The position numbers were made by a program, and so were the translations under genes. DNA of 64,000 bases from an uncultured Bacteroidales bacterium (lineage in GTDB: Bacteria > Bacteroidota > Bacteroidia > Bacteroidales > UBA932). Under the pieces are notes generated by a model that searched no databases, was not told the origin of the DNA, and saw only the letters and a list, made by a program, of their open reading frames with translations. Below are positions 28,414 to 36,818 of this stretch, one piece after another (positions within the stretch are counted from its first letter, which is position 1; the number at the start of each line of letters is the position of its first letter). The stretch is from assembly GCA_949297365.1 (NCBI GenBank), contig CASFSL010000044.1, forward strand, positions 62,001-126,000, given 5' to 3'.

Positions 28414-29580
28414 ATGGATCAGCAACTGAAAAAAGACAGCCTGGAGCTGCTCACCAAGGAGAGCGAGCGTTACCGCCTGGAACGGCTCGGCTTCTTCCGG
28501 GATATCCGGGAAGAGGCGGAGCTGCTGGCCTCCAGATTCCCCCCGAAAGAAGATGAGACCTTCGCCCAGTGGAAAAGCCGCTGCCTTAGAGAGTACTATC
28601 GGCACAAGGGTTTCAGTGCGTTCTGCAGGGACAACATAGACACTCCCGGATTCGAGATGCTTGTACGCACCCTGATAAACACGCATCTCCAGAATGTATT
28701 CAACTCGTCCCCCAGAACCGAGACCGACAGATTCCTGGCTCCCGACCTGGACACTGTCTCCTACGCCATGCCTCAGTCCTTGTTTCAGGAGCTGTACACT
28801 ATTTATTTCTCGGCCATGCCTTCTTTCGGCAACACCTCGGAACTGGACCGGTTCTGCGGTAACATAGCCGGAGAGCGCTTCCCCGTAGACGAGTCCCGGA
28901 TTATCGGCAGCCTGCAGGAGAACGACAGTTTCTACTGGGAGAAATTCTACGCCAAGCTCCGGCCCATAGCCGATGCGTTCTCCTACCAGATGTCCGGCCT
29001 GTCCGGCAACGACAGCACCCACGACCTCTGGAGCGACACCTGTATCAGCGTCAACAGGGCCGTGGTAGAACGCAGGCTGAAAGAACCGGTGAACGCAAGA
29101 GCCGTCATTTCCTATTCGGTGGGCACTATCAAGAACAAGAACAAGGAACTGCTCCGCAACAGGGCGAAAGCCCCGGTGGACGTGGACTCCCTTCAGTACA
29201 AGCTCACCATTGAGGAAGAAGAGAGATATTTCAACAATCCGGTCACAAAACCGGAGAATTTTCCGTCACAAATTCCGAGTCTGCGCAATTATATCGACTA
29301 CACGGACAAAGACTCTATACAGGGCTACTTCATCGTGATATTATATAATAAGGAGCACCCCCTTCACGATGAGCTGGTAAAGGGCTACGAGGACAAGATA
29401 GAGCGTATGTTCGAGCACTATATCGACGGTCTCTCATACGAGGAGATAGTGGCCAGACACAGCGGAGTGACCGATGACAGGGAGACAGCCAAAGAGTGCG
29501 CCAGACTGCGGCAGGAGACAAAACGTCTGAAAAAGAACTTACTTGACAGGTTCCATAAAATGATGGAGAAGTACAGATGA
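28414..29580 (+). CDS. Divergent ECF-like sigma factor with a long N-terminal extension (inferred)
   Basis: No confident family match by eye. Residues about 170-255 resemble sigma region 2: FYAKLRPIADAFSY, an acidic segment HDLWSDTCISVNRAV, then a segment ending KNKNKELLRNRAK. Residues about 318-385 resemble region 4, with the helix-turn-helix-like GLSYEEIVARHSG followed by basic helices. The first ~165 aa have no counterpart in ordinary ECF factors (usually 160-200 aa in all; here 388). The strongest support is the next gene, a membrane protein with an anti-sigma zinc finger, coupled by an ATGA overlap. Inference: a sigma/anti-sigma pair. It could instead be an unrelated DNA-binding protein. 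Confidence 0.6.
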   Translation: MDQQLKKDSLELLTKESERYRLERLGFFRDIREEAELLASRFPPKEDETFAQWKSRCLREYYRHKGFSAFCRDNIDTPGFEMLVRTLINTHLQNVFNSSPRTETDRFLAPDLDTVSYAMPQSLFQELYTIYFSAMPSFGNTSELDRFCGNIAGERFPVDESRIIGSLQENDSFYWEKFYAKLRPIADAFSYQMSGLSGNDSTHDLWSDTCISVNRAVVERRLKEPVNARAVISYSVGTIKNKNKELLRNRAKAPVDVDSLQYKLTIEEEERYFNNPVTKPENFPSQIPSLRNYIDYTDKDSIQGYFIVILYNKEHPLHDELVKGYEDKIERMFEHYIDGLSYEEIVARHSGVTDDRETAKECARLRQETKRLKKNLLDRFHKMMEKYR

Positions 29581-29993
29581 ACAGGCATATAGACATAGAC
29601 ACCCTATCAAGGTACCTTCTGAACAGGCTCACTCAAGACGAGGAGACAGCCGTTCAGGAGCATCTGCGGCATTGTCCTGAATGCGCCGGCAGGCTCGAGG
29701 CCATGAGGAAGCTGCGCAATGGTTTTTTCGAGGACACAGAGTCTCAAGACAGAAAGTCCGTTATATTCCGGATAGTCCGTTCACGCTGGACAAAGGTTGC
29801 CGCAGCCGTCATCATCGTAGCCGGGATCGGACTGTTCACGGCAGAGACAGTACGCAACAGAAGCAACATACTGGAGCAGCATGAGATTGTCAACAGAGAC
29901 AATCCGGACAACGAGGTATTCGCCGTAGACACCTTCGACAAGGAGGACTCGACATACTACCGCAAGAAATACGGAGACGATTTTAAATTCTGA
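29577..29993 (+). CDS. Zinc-finger anti-sigma-like membrane protein
   Basis: 138 aa. The N-terminal domain holds the H29-x3-C33-x2-C36 motif (EHLRHCPECAGRL) of the ZAS/zf-HC2 anti-sigma fold. A membrane helix follows at about residues 73-91 (KVAAAVIIVAGIGLFTA), with a short extracytoplasmic tail of about 47 aa. This is the standard layout of an anti-sigma factor that holds its sigma at the membrane. Translation is coupled to the upstream sigma-like gene, and a strong terminator follows directly. Confidence 0.72.
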   Translation: MNRHIDIDTLSRYLLNRLTQDEETAVQEHLRHCPECAGRLEAMRKLRNGFFEDTESQDRKSVIFRIVRSRWTKVAAAVIIVAGIGLFTAETVRNRSNILEQHEIVNRDNPDNEVFAVDTFDKEDSTYYRKKYGDDFKF

Positions 29994-30002
29994 CAAGTTT
30001 TT

Positions 30003-30034
30003 AAAAACGGGTAAATTCACACCCGTTTTTTTTA
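30003..30034 (+). terminator. Rho-independent terminator after the anti-sigma-like gene
   Basis: Perfect 10-bp stem AAAAACGGGT / ACCCGTTTTT with an 8-nt loop, continuing into a T run. It ends the galE-to-anti-sigma run. Confidence 0.88.
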
Positions 30035-30076
30035 TTTCCCCATATATACTCCGGCATCTGCCTATATTCGCCGTCT

Positions 30077-31192
30077 ATGGAATACGACGAGACGGTATAT
30101 GCCTGCGCCATAAACAGGATATTCAATTACCACTGCCGCGAAGCCAGGCTCCTGACGGACATGCTGTCCTCTCCGGGAGAACTGTTCTCCATGTCCAGGG
30201 CCGAACTGTCCGGAATTCTGCACAGCCAGCCCTTGATTGACGCGGTCCTGGACAGCAGCCACCTCAGAAAGTCCGAGGAGGAAGTCCGCTGGGCCAGGAA
30301 GCACGGAATACATATTATATATATACGCGACAGGGAATACCCTTCAAGGCTCAGAGAATGTCCCGACGCACCCACCGTACTGTTTCACAAGGGCTGTGCC
30401 GACCTGAACCCGGAACGGGCCGTAGCCGTCGTAGGCACCAGAAAGGCTACGGAATACGGCAAATCGCAATGCCGCAGGATTATAGAGCATTTCGCACAGC
30501 TAAGGCCGAAGCCCCTTATCATAAGCGGTCTTGCATACGGGATAGACATCTGCGCACACCTGTCGGCCATGGACTGCGGCCTTGATACTGTCGCCGTACT
30601 GCCCACCGGTCTGGACACCATCTACCCGGCCGCGCACAGAGGCCATGCGGTAAGGATGCTCGCGCACGGAGGGCTCGTCACCGACTTCCCGATGGGTTCT
30701 ACCCCACTGCCAGTCACGTTCCTGCGCCGCAACAGGATCATCGCAGGCATGTCCGACGCGGTCCTGCTCATCGAGTCGGCCGCCCGGGGAGGCGGCATGA
30801 TCACCGCTTCCCTCGCACAGTCCTACTCCAGGGAAGTAATGGCTCTCCCGGGCCGCATCACCGACCGGTACTCCGAGGGCTGCAATGCCCTTATCGACAG
30901 AAATGCGGCCGCCATCATCTCATCTCCGTCCGGACCGGCACATTCTTTAGGATGGGATATCACTGATAAAGAAACACATACCGAAAACCTCGAAAAAATC
31001 TTTGACAGCAGTGACTACATCAAACGGAATATTTTACTAGCTTTAGCCGCTGATTCTGTCCTGGACCGCGACTCTCTGATTGAGAAAGCGGGAGGAGATC
31101 CGTCCGCAGTGCTTCCCAGACTGACGGAAATGGAGCTGGACGGTACGGTCAGGACAGACATATACGGCAACTACAGCTTGACTGGCGGATGA
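30077..31192 (+). CDS. dprA: DNA processing protein DprA (Smf)
   Basis: Binds incoming single-stranded DNA in natural transformation and loads RecA. The Rossmann-like core shows VAVVGTRKATEYGKS, IISGLAYGIDICAH, TVAVLPTGLDTIYP, FLRRNRIIAGMSDAVLLIES and ALPGRITDRYSEGCNALI, all typical. A winged-helix C-terminus (about 310-371) is present, as in longer DprA proteins. 371 aa. The stop overlaps the tatD start by ATGA. Confidence 0.93.
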   Translation: MEYDETVYACAINRIFNYHCREARLLTDMLSSPGELFSMSRAELSGILHSQPLIDAVLDSSHLRKSEEEVRWARKHGIHIIYIRDREYPSRLRECPDAPTVLFHKGCADLNPERAVAVVGTRKATEYGKSQCRRIIEHFAQLRPKPLIISGLAYGIDICAHLSAMDCGLDTVAVLPTGLDTIYPAAHRGHAVRMLAHGGLVTDFPMGSTPLPVTFLRRNRIIAGMSDAVLLIESAARGGGMITASLAQSYSREVMALPGRITDRYSEGCNALIDRNAAAIISSPSGPAHSLGWDITDKETHTENLEKIFDSSDYIKRNILLALAADSVLDRDSLIEKAGGDPSAVLPRLTEMELDGTVRTDIYGNYSLTGG

Positions 31193-31962
31193 TAGACACA
31201 CATACACATCTATACGACGAAGCCTTCGCCGAAGACTATGCCGGGGCTCTTGACAGAGCGTCGGAGGCCGGCGTGGAGCATCTCGTCTTTCCCGGCATAG
31301 ACTCCTCTGTCCACGGCCGGATGACGGAGGCTGCGGCCCGGTCGGGCGGAAGGGCCAGCGTCGCCACGGGCCTTCATCCCACATCCGTAAAAGAGGACTG
31401 GAAGCGGGAACTGGACTTTGTGGAGAACAGACTCACCGATGGAGGATGGTGCGCGGTCGGAGAGATCGGTCTGGACCGCCACTGGTCCGACGAGTTCATC
31501 CACGAGCAGGAAGAGGCCTTCCTCACCCAGATGCGCTGGGCCTCCGAGGCCGGCCTGCCCGTCATCATCCACGTGCGGGAAGCCTTTGACACCGTATTCC
31601 GCATAATGGACAGGCTCGCGGAAGAAGGCCGCCGGATGAAAGGCATATTCCATGCTTTCTCAGGCAGCATCGAGACTTACAGAAGGATCAGGACATACGG
31701 TGACTTCCGGATAGGCATAGGCGGCGTACTCACCTACAAGAACGCCGGCATAGCGGGGACGGTAAAAGAGATTCCCCTGGAAGACATAGTGCTGGAGACC
31801 GACTCGCCCTGGCTGACCCCGGTGCCTTTCCGTGGAAAGAGAAACGAGTCCGCCTATCTGCGCATCATCGCCGAAAGGCTTGCCGATATAAAGGGTCTGT
31901 CCCTGGAAGAGGTGGACCGGGTCACTACAGACAACGCAAAATCACTATTCAACATCAAATAA
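31189..31962 (+). CDS. TatD family metal-dependent deoxyribonuclease
   Basis: TIM-barrel hydrolase. Metal ligands are visible in IDTHTHLYD (H4, H6), GEIGLD, IIHVREAFD, HAFSGS and ETDSPWLTPVPFRGKRNE. Length 257 aa is usual. It is translationally coupled to dprA, a common pairing of DNA-handling genes. Whether it is TatD proper or a YcfH/YjjV-like paralogue cannot be decided from sequence alone. Confidence 0.92.
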   Translation: MIDTHTHLYDEAFAEDYAGALDRASEAGVEHLVFPGIDSSVHGRMTEAAARSGGRASVATGLHPTSVKEDWKRELDFVENRLTDGGWCAVGEIGLDRHWSDEFIHEQEEAFLTQMRWASEAGLPVIIHVREAFDTVFRIMDRLAEEGRRMKGIFHAFSGSIETYRRIRTYGDFRIGIGGVLTYKNAGIAGTVKEIPLEDIVLETDSPWLTPVPFRGKRNESAYLRIIAERLADIKGLSLEEVDRVTTDNAKSLFNIK

Positions 31963-31966
31963 CACT

Positions 31967-33007
31967 ATGCAGGACAAGACTTCGATATTGCTGGTGTACA
32001 CCGGCGGGACAATAGGAATGAAACAGGACCCGGTATCATTTGACCTCAGGCCGTTCGACTTCTCGCAGATCCTGGAGGAGATGCCCGAGCTCAAGAAGTT
32101 CGGATACCGCATCGACACTTACTCATTTGACCCGGTCATCGACTCCTCCGACGTGGACATAGAGTTCTGGAAAAGGCTCACAAGACTGATTGAAGAGCAC
32201 TACGACAGCTACGACGGCTTCGTCATCCTGCACGGCACGGACACCATGTCCTTCTCCGCCTCCGCCCTGAGCTTCATGCTCGGAGACATCGAGAAGCCGG
32301 TCATATTCACCGGCAGCCAGCTTCCCATCGGGATGCTGCGCACCGACGGCAAGGAGAACCTCATCTCCTCCATAGAGATAGCGGCCTCCAAGGACAAGGA
32401 CGGTCATCCGATGGTGCCGGAAGTCTGCATCTACTTCGAAAGCCAGCTCTACAGAGGCAACCGCACCACTAAATACACAGCCGAGAACTTCAGGGCCTTC
32501 CGTTCCGCCAACTACCCCGTACTGGCAGAGGCCGGCATCCACATCAAGTTCAACACCGCCTTCATCCGCTATCCCGAGACCTGGGGCAAGCCCCTCAGGC
32601 CTGTCTACGATCTGGATCCGTCAGTACTCATTATAAAGGTCATTCCCGGCATGAAACAGGAATTGCTGGACTCCCTGGTCAGCATCGGAGGCATAAGGGC
32701 CATAGTTCTCGAGACCTATGGCTCGGGCAACGCCCCTTCCGGCAAATGGTTCACCGACTGCATCAAGAAAGCCATTGACCGCGGCCTCATCGTACTGAAC
32801 ATCACCCAATGCCAGGCCGGCAAGGTGGACATGGACGCCTATTCTACCGGAAAATCCCTCAAGAACATCGGTGTCACCGGAGGCGGAGACTGCACCACAG
32901 AGGCCGCCGTGGCCAAGTTATTTTTCTTACTAGGCCAATATACTGATAATAAGACTATTATTAATTTACTCAAAAAAAATATTAGAGGAGAACTCACAGA
33001 AGTGTAG
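31967..33007 (+). CDS. ansA: Type I (cytoplasmic) L-asparaginase
   Basis: Hydrolyses asparagine to aspartate and ammonia. The two catalytic threonine boxes are VYTGGTIGM (about residues 10-18) and ILHGTDTMSFSASAL (about 86-100). The conserved FTGSQLP follows. There is no signal peptide, so this is the cytoplasmic AnsA type. 346 aa. It closes the dprA-tatD-ansA run (4-bp gap). Confidence 0.92.
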   Translation: MQDKTSILLVYTGGTIGMKQDPVSFDLRPFDFSQILEEMPELKKFGYRIDTYSFDPVIDSSDVDIEFWKRLTRLIEEHYDSYDGFVILHGTDTMSFSASALSFMLGDIEKPVIFTGSQLPIGMLRTDGKENLISSIEIAASKDKDGHPMVPEVCIYFESQLYRGNRTTKYTAENFRAFRSANYPVLAEAGIHIKFNTAFIRYPETWGKPLRPVYDLDPSVLIIKVIPGMKQELLDSLVSIGGIRAIVLETYGSGNAPSGKWFTDCIKKAIDRGLIVLNITQCQAGKVDMDAYSTGKSLKNIGVTGGGDCTTEAAVAKLFFLLGQYTDNKTIINLLKKNIRGELTEV

Positions 33008-33027
33008 ATTTTATGAAAAATAATTTC

Positions 33028-33035
33028 TAATTTTG
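33028..33035 (+). promoter_or_regulatory. Predicted -7 box of the tRNA-Ser gene
   Basis: TAATTTTG fits TAnnTTTG and ends 14 bp before the first base of the mature tRNA. Confidence 0.45.
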
Positions 33036-33049
33036 GCGGTAATTTTCTT

Positions 33050-33137
33050 GGAGAGGTGGCCGAGTGGTCGAAGGCGCGCGCCTGGAAAGTGCGTAAACTC
33101 CAAAAGGGTTTCGCGGGTTCGAATCCCGCCCTCTCCG
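33050..33137 (+). tRNA. tRNA-Ser (anticodon GGA)
   Basis: Class II tRNA of 88 nt without an encoded CCA. The acceptor GGAGAGG pairs with CCTCTCC, followed by discriminator G. The anticodon stem CGCGC / GTGCG holds the loop CTGGAAA with anticodon GGA. A long variable arm (about AACTCCAAAAGGGTTT) and the T-loop GTTCGAATC are present. It reads UCC and UCU codons. Confidence 0.97.
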
Positions 33138-33181
33138 CAAACTTATTTTAAAATTTGTTTAATAAACTAATCAAAAATTGT

Positions 33182-33982
33182 ATGAAAAAAATCTTCATGT
33201 TTTTGGCAGTTATGGGTCTTATGACTTTCACTGCTCAATACGCATCTGCTCAGGAGGGTGATTCCCTCGCTACTGCCGGAACAGACACAGCCGCTGCTGT
33301 AGTAGAAGAGGCCGTAGTTGAAGAAGTAGTCGAGGCTGCTCCCGCTGAGGCTCCTATGCATCAGGAAATCAAGAGACTGTTCATCGAGGGTGGTGCAGGC
33401 TTCATGGCTACCATCATCGCATGTCTCGTTTTCGGTCTTGCCGTAGCTATCGAGAGAATCATCTATCTCAACCTCGCCAGCACCAACACCGAGAAGCTCC
33501 TCAAGAAAGTCGAGGACGCCCTCAACAACGGTGGTGTTGAAGCCGCTAAGGACGTTTGCCGCAACACCCGCGGTCCTGTAGCCTCCATCTTCTATCAGGG
33601 TCTCCTGAGATATGACAAGGGCGCAGAGGAAGTCGAGAAATCCATCACATCATACGGTTCAGTTCAGATGGGCCAGCTTGAAGGCGGTCTCTCCTGGATT
33701 ACCCTCTTCATCGCAGTCGCACCTATGTTGGGATTCATGGGAACTGTGATCGGTATGATTCAGGCATTCGATGAGATTCAGAGAGCAGGTGACATCAGCC
33801 CGACCCTCGTCGCAGGAGGTATGAAAGTCGCCCTGATCACCACCGTCGGCGGTCTTATCGTCGCCATCATCCTTCAGCTACTTTACAACTACCTGATTTC
33901 GAAAGTTGACTCCATAGTCCTTTCAATGGAAGACGCTTCCATCGCTCTCGTAGACATGATCGTAAAATATCAGAACAAGTAA
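33182..33982 (+). CDS. exbB: MotA/TolQ/ExbB proton channel family protein
   Basis: Inner-membrane proton channel subunit that energises TonB-type import. I chose the ATG at 33182 because it begins MKKIFMFLAVMGLMTFTAQYASAQ, a signal-like leader common in Bacteroidota ExbB; an earlier ATG at 33155 adds nine residues with no such feature. After an Ala/Val/Glu-rich stretch come a membrane helix (near FMATIIACLVFGLAVAIERII) and two further helices with LSWITLFIAVAPMLGFMGTVIGMI and a KVALITTVGGLIVAIILQLL segment typical of the family. 266 aa. Confidence 0.9.
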   Translation: MKKIFMFLAVMGLMTFTAQYASAQEGDSLATAGTDTAAAVVEEAVVEEVVEAAPAEAPMHQEIKRLFIEGGAGFMATIIACLVFGLAVAIERIIYLNLASTNTEKLLKKVEDALNNGGVEAAKDVCRNTRGPVASIFYQGLLRYDKGAEEVEKSITSYGSVQMGQLEGGLSWITLFIAVAPMLGFMGTVIGMIQAFDEIQRAGDISPTLVAGGMKVALITTVGGLIVAIILQLLYNYLISKVDSIVLSMEDASIALVDMIVKYQNK

Positions 33983-33988
33983 TTAATC

Positions 33989-34456
33989 ATGACCAAAAAA
34001 TTTACTAAAATACTGGAAATCTGTCTGCTGGTACTTTCTCTGATAGGTCTGGTTGCATTCTTTATCTACAATGGTAAGACAGGAATGTACTCCGTATCGA
34101 ACCTGGCAGAGGCACTGGCGACCACCAGCATGCTTGATATGCTCCTCTTCTGGGCATACATACTGGTGATTGCCGCACTGGTACTTGTCGTGGTGCTCTC
34201 CCTGATCAACATGGCAGGCAACCGGAAGTCCATCAAGAAGACAGGTATCGTGCTGCTGATAGCCGTTGTGCTCATCGGTGCGTCTTTCCTGCTCGCCAGC
34301 GGTGATCCTATCGCCGTAAACATGGCTGTGCAGCCTACCCACGCAACTCTTAAAATGACCGATACCCTGCTCAACCTGAGCTACGCTCTGGTCATACTCG
34401 CATTACTTGCCTTGGTTTGGGGCAGCGTAAGAAATCTTATCCATAAAGGTAACTAA
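33989..34456 (+). CDS. Four-helix membrane protein of unknown function in the exb operon
   Basis: 155 aa, with four hydrophobic helices (about residues 8-27, 48-72, 83-102 and 126-147) and almost no soluble part. No family is recognised. It lies between exbB (6-bp gap) and the first exbD (8-bp gap), so a role in the same proton-driven complex is likely but not shown. There are no acidic residues inside the helices to suggest a proton path. Confidence 0.75.
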   Translation: MTKKFTKILEICLLVLSLIGLVAFFIYNGKTGMYSVSNLAEALATTSMLDMLLFWAYILVIAALVLVVVLSLINMAGNRKSIKKTGIVLLIAVVLIGASFLLASGDPIAVNMAVQPTHATLKMTDTLLNLSYALVILALLALVWGSVRNLIHKGN

Positions 34457-34464
34457 CAACAACT

Positions 34465-35046
34465 ATGGCATCTAAGAAAACACCTGAAATAAACGGAGGT
34501 TCGATGGCGGATATATCGTTCCTCATGTTGATCTTCTTCCTGATGGTGAGTACGATGGACCCTGAGACAGGTCTGTCCCGCCGTCTCCCGCCTATGCCTC
34601 CTGAGAACGCACAGGTAGAGGACTTGAAGGTTAACCGTCGCAATATGCTCGACGTGAAGATCAACTCCAGAAACGGCGTTATGGCAGGCGGTCAAGTTAT
34701 TCTTTCTGATGCACAGCTCGAAGAGATTGTTATCGAATTCCTGACAAATCCCACCGACCGTTCGGATCTTCCTTCGAAGACACTCAAGAACATCGAGGGA
34801 TTCGGAGAATATCCTGTTTCAGACGGTGTGATATCCCTCCAGAACGACCGTCAGAGTCTTTACAGCAAGTATGTGGAGATTCAGAACGTCCTGGTGAGAG
34901 CCATCAATAAGGTCAGAAATGACTTCGCTATGGCACACTTCGGAGATGTCTACGAAGAGCTCAACGCCGAGCAGCAGGAAATTGTCAGCGAGGCTATTCC
35001 TAACAGAATCTCAGAGGCGGAACCTTTGGATGTAACTAAAAAATAG
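34465..35046 (+). CDS. exbD: ExbD/TolR family biopolymer transport protein (first copy)
   Basis: Bitopic partner of ExbB. The N-terminal helix carries the hallmark aspartate in GGSMADISFLMLIFFLMVSTM (Asp at about residue 16), where protons are passed. The periplasmic domain (about 35-193) is longer than in E. coli ExbD. It sits in the order exbB, 4-TM gene, exbD, exbD, which is typical of this phylum. Confidence 0.9.
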   Translation: MASKKTPEINGGSMADISFLMLIFFLMVSTMDPETGLSRRLPPMPPENAQVEDLKVNRRNMLDVKINSRNGVMAGGQVILSDAQLEEIVIEFLTNPTDRSDLPSKTLKNIEGFGEYPVSDGVISLQNDRQSLYSKYVEIQNVLVRAINKVRNDFAMAHFGDVYEELNAEQQEIVSEAIPNRISEAEPLDVTKK

Positions 35047-35057
35047 GAGGACAAGAA

Positions 35058-35531
35058 ATGGCTAAATTCATAAAGAAAGGCGACAAAGGAACTCCGGGCA
35101 TCAACACAGCATCCCTTCCGGATATCGTGTTCATGATCCTTATGTTCTTCATGGTCTCCACAAGTATGCGTCAGACAGACCGTATGGTCAATGTCAAGCT
35201 GCCTGAGGCCACCGAGATTGTCCGACTCGAGAGAAAAGACCTCTCCTGCTACATCTTCATCGGTACTCCCTCACTGCAATACCAGAAAGAATTCGGTACG
35301 GACTCCCGTATCCAGCTTAACGACTCGTTCAGGAACACTTCCGACATCCGTGACTTCATCGCCGCAGAGCGTGAGTCCCTCGATGAGGTGGACCGCGAGT
35401 TCATGACCGTGTCCCTCAAGATTGACGAGAACACCCGTATGGGTATCGTTACGGACGTTAAGCAGGAACTGCGCCGCTGCTCCGCCCTGAAGATAATGTA
35501 TGCGGCAAGAAAAGCTGTGACACACAACTAA
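35058..35531 (+). CDS. exbD: ExbD/TolR family biopolymer transport protein (second copy)
   Basis: Second ExbD of the operon, 157 aa. The membrane helix contains the conserved aspartate in TASLPDIVFMILMFFMVSTSM (about residue 21). The periplasmic part is unlike that of the first copy, so the two probably form a hetero-oligomer rather than being a recent duplication. A strong terminator follows. Confidence 0.9.
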   Translation: MAKFIKKGDKGTPGINTASLPDIVFMILMFFMVSTSMRQTDRMVNVKLPEATEIVRLERKDLSCYIFIGTPSLQYQKEFGTDSRIQLNDSFRNTSDIRDFIAAERESLDEVDREFMTVSLKIDENTRMGIVTDVKQELRRCSALKIMYAARKAVTHN

Positions 35532-35551
35532 CACATCTTGCCGACAAAGCG

Positions 35552-35590
35552 AAATGGGTGCCTCATGCATAGTGGGACACCCATTTTTAA
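35552..35590 (+). terminator. Rho-independent terminator after the exb operon
   Basis: Stem AAATGGGTG (35552-35560) / CACCCATTT (35578-35586), 9 bp, with a 17-nt loop and trailing T-rich tract. It ends just before the alkaline phosphatase start. Confidence 0.85.
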
Positions 35591-35601
35591 ATAAAAAGAA
35601 T

Positions 35602-36807
35602 ATGAAAAGATTCTCAATCATAGTATTTCTGGCCACGCTGTCAGCCCTTTCCGCAAATGCACAGACAGCAAAATACGTATTCTATTTCATAGGAGACGGA
35701 ATGGGATTCAACCACGTCTCCCTGACAGAATACTACCAAGGATATACGGAGGACGTATTTGACAGCCGTCCTCTGTCTTTCACCATGTTCCCGGTACTGG
35801 GCCAGGCCGTCACCCACTCCGAATCCAATCTGATAACGGACTCCGCAGCAGCAGGGACAGCTCTTTCCACAGGAAGCAAGACCAACAACGGGATGCTCTG
35901 CATGGCCTCAGACTCGGCCACTGCCCTTGAGAGCATCGCTTACAAAATACATGATGCCGGATATAAAGTCGGCATATCGTCCACAGTAGGACTGAACCAC
36001 GCGACTCCCGCCGCATTCTACGGCCACAACATAGACCGCGGCAACTACTATGACATCGCAGCGGAGATTCCTGCCACAGGCTTTGAGTTCTTCGCCGGCG
36101 GCGGACTTATAGAGAGCAACGGCAAGGACGGAGACAAGCCGTCTGCCTACAACGCAATAGAGGACAGCGGATATACGATTGCAGAAGGCATGGACGGATA
36201 TTATGCCTCCAAAGACGGAGCGGAAAAGATGATGCTGCTCCAGAAGGACGGCAGACTGAAGACAGAACTGCCCTACGCCATAGACAGGACCGGGGACGAC
36301 ATGAGTCAGGCAGACCTGGTACGTGCATCGATTGACTTCCTATATGAGGAGGACGGTCCTGGCTTTTTCATCATGTCCGAAGCCGGAAGGATAGACTGGG
36401 CCAGCCACGGCAACGACACCAAAACCGCCATACTGGAGACCCTCAGCCTCTCCGATGCCGTCGCTGAGGCCGTGGCATTCTACAATGAGCATCCAGACGA
36501 GACTCTCATCATCGTCACGGCGGACCACGAGACCGGCGGTCTGACTCTGGCATATGACGAGGGCTACAACATGTACTTTGACAAAATAGACCGAATTGAC
36601 CGCTCAAAGGATAAGGTGGACGAAGACGGTAAGGAAGATATGGACGAGGCCTCCCATGAGGCGCACATCGGATGGACCACCAAAGACCATTCGGCTGCCA
36701 ACGTGCCCGTATTCGCCATCGGTGCCGGCAGTGAACTGTTCTCCGGCAGGATGGACAACACCGAGATTCCTGAGAGGATATGCAGGGCAATGAATATAAC
36801 ATTTTAA
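35602..36807 (+). CDS. Alkaline phosphatase (PhoA superfamily), exported
   Basis: Periplasmic phosphomonoesterase with a metal centre. The start at 35602 gives the signal peptide KRFSIIVFLATLSALSANAQ; an upstream in-frame ATG at 35554 lies within the terminator stem and is unlikely. Catalytic Ser and metal ligands are seen in IGDGMGFNH, ITDSAAAGTALSTG, SEAGRIDWASHGND, TADHETGG and WTTKDHSAANVPVFAIG. 401 aa. It may be expressed on its own or run on into asnS (11-bp gap). Confidence 0.92.
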   Translation: MKRFSIIVFLATLSALSANAQTAKYVFYFIGDGMGFNHVSLTEYYQGYTEDVFDSRPLSFTMFPVLGQAVTHSESNLITDSAAAGTALSTGSKTNNGMLCMASDSATALESIAYKIHDAGYKVGISSTVGLNHATPAAFYGHNIDRGNYYDIAAEIPATGFEFFAGGGLIESNGKDGDKPSAYNAIEDSGYTIAEGMDGYYASKDGAEKMMLLQKDGRLKTELPYAIDRTGDDMSQADLVRASIDFLYEEDGPGFFIMSEAGRIDWASHGNDTKTAILETLSLSDAVAEAVAFYNEHPDETLIIVTADHETGGLTLAYDEGYNMYFDKIDRIDRSKDKVDEDGKEDMDEASHEAHIGWTTKDHSAANVPVFAIGAGSELFSGRMDNTEIPERICRAMNITF

Positions 36808-36818
36808 ATCTATAAGAT

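Noticed and set aside
35554-35601. Earlier in-frame ATG for alkaline phosphatase
   Set aside because: It lies in the terminator stem of the exb operon and would hide the signal peptide that begins at 35602. Earlier starts at 33155 (exbB), 46126 (DUF4831) and 49699 (rpsF) were rejected on similar grounds.
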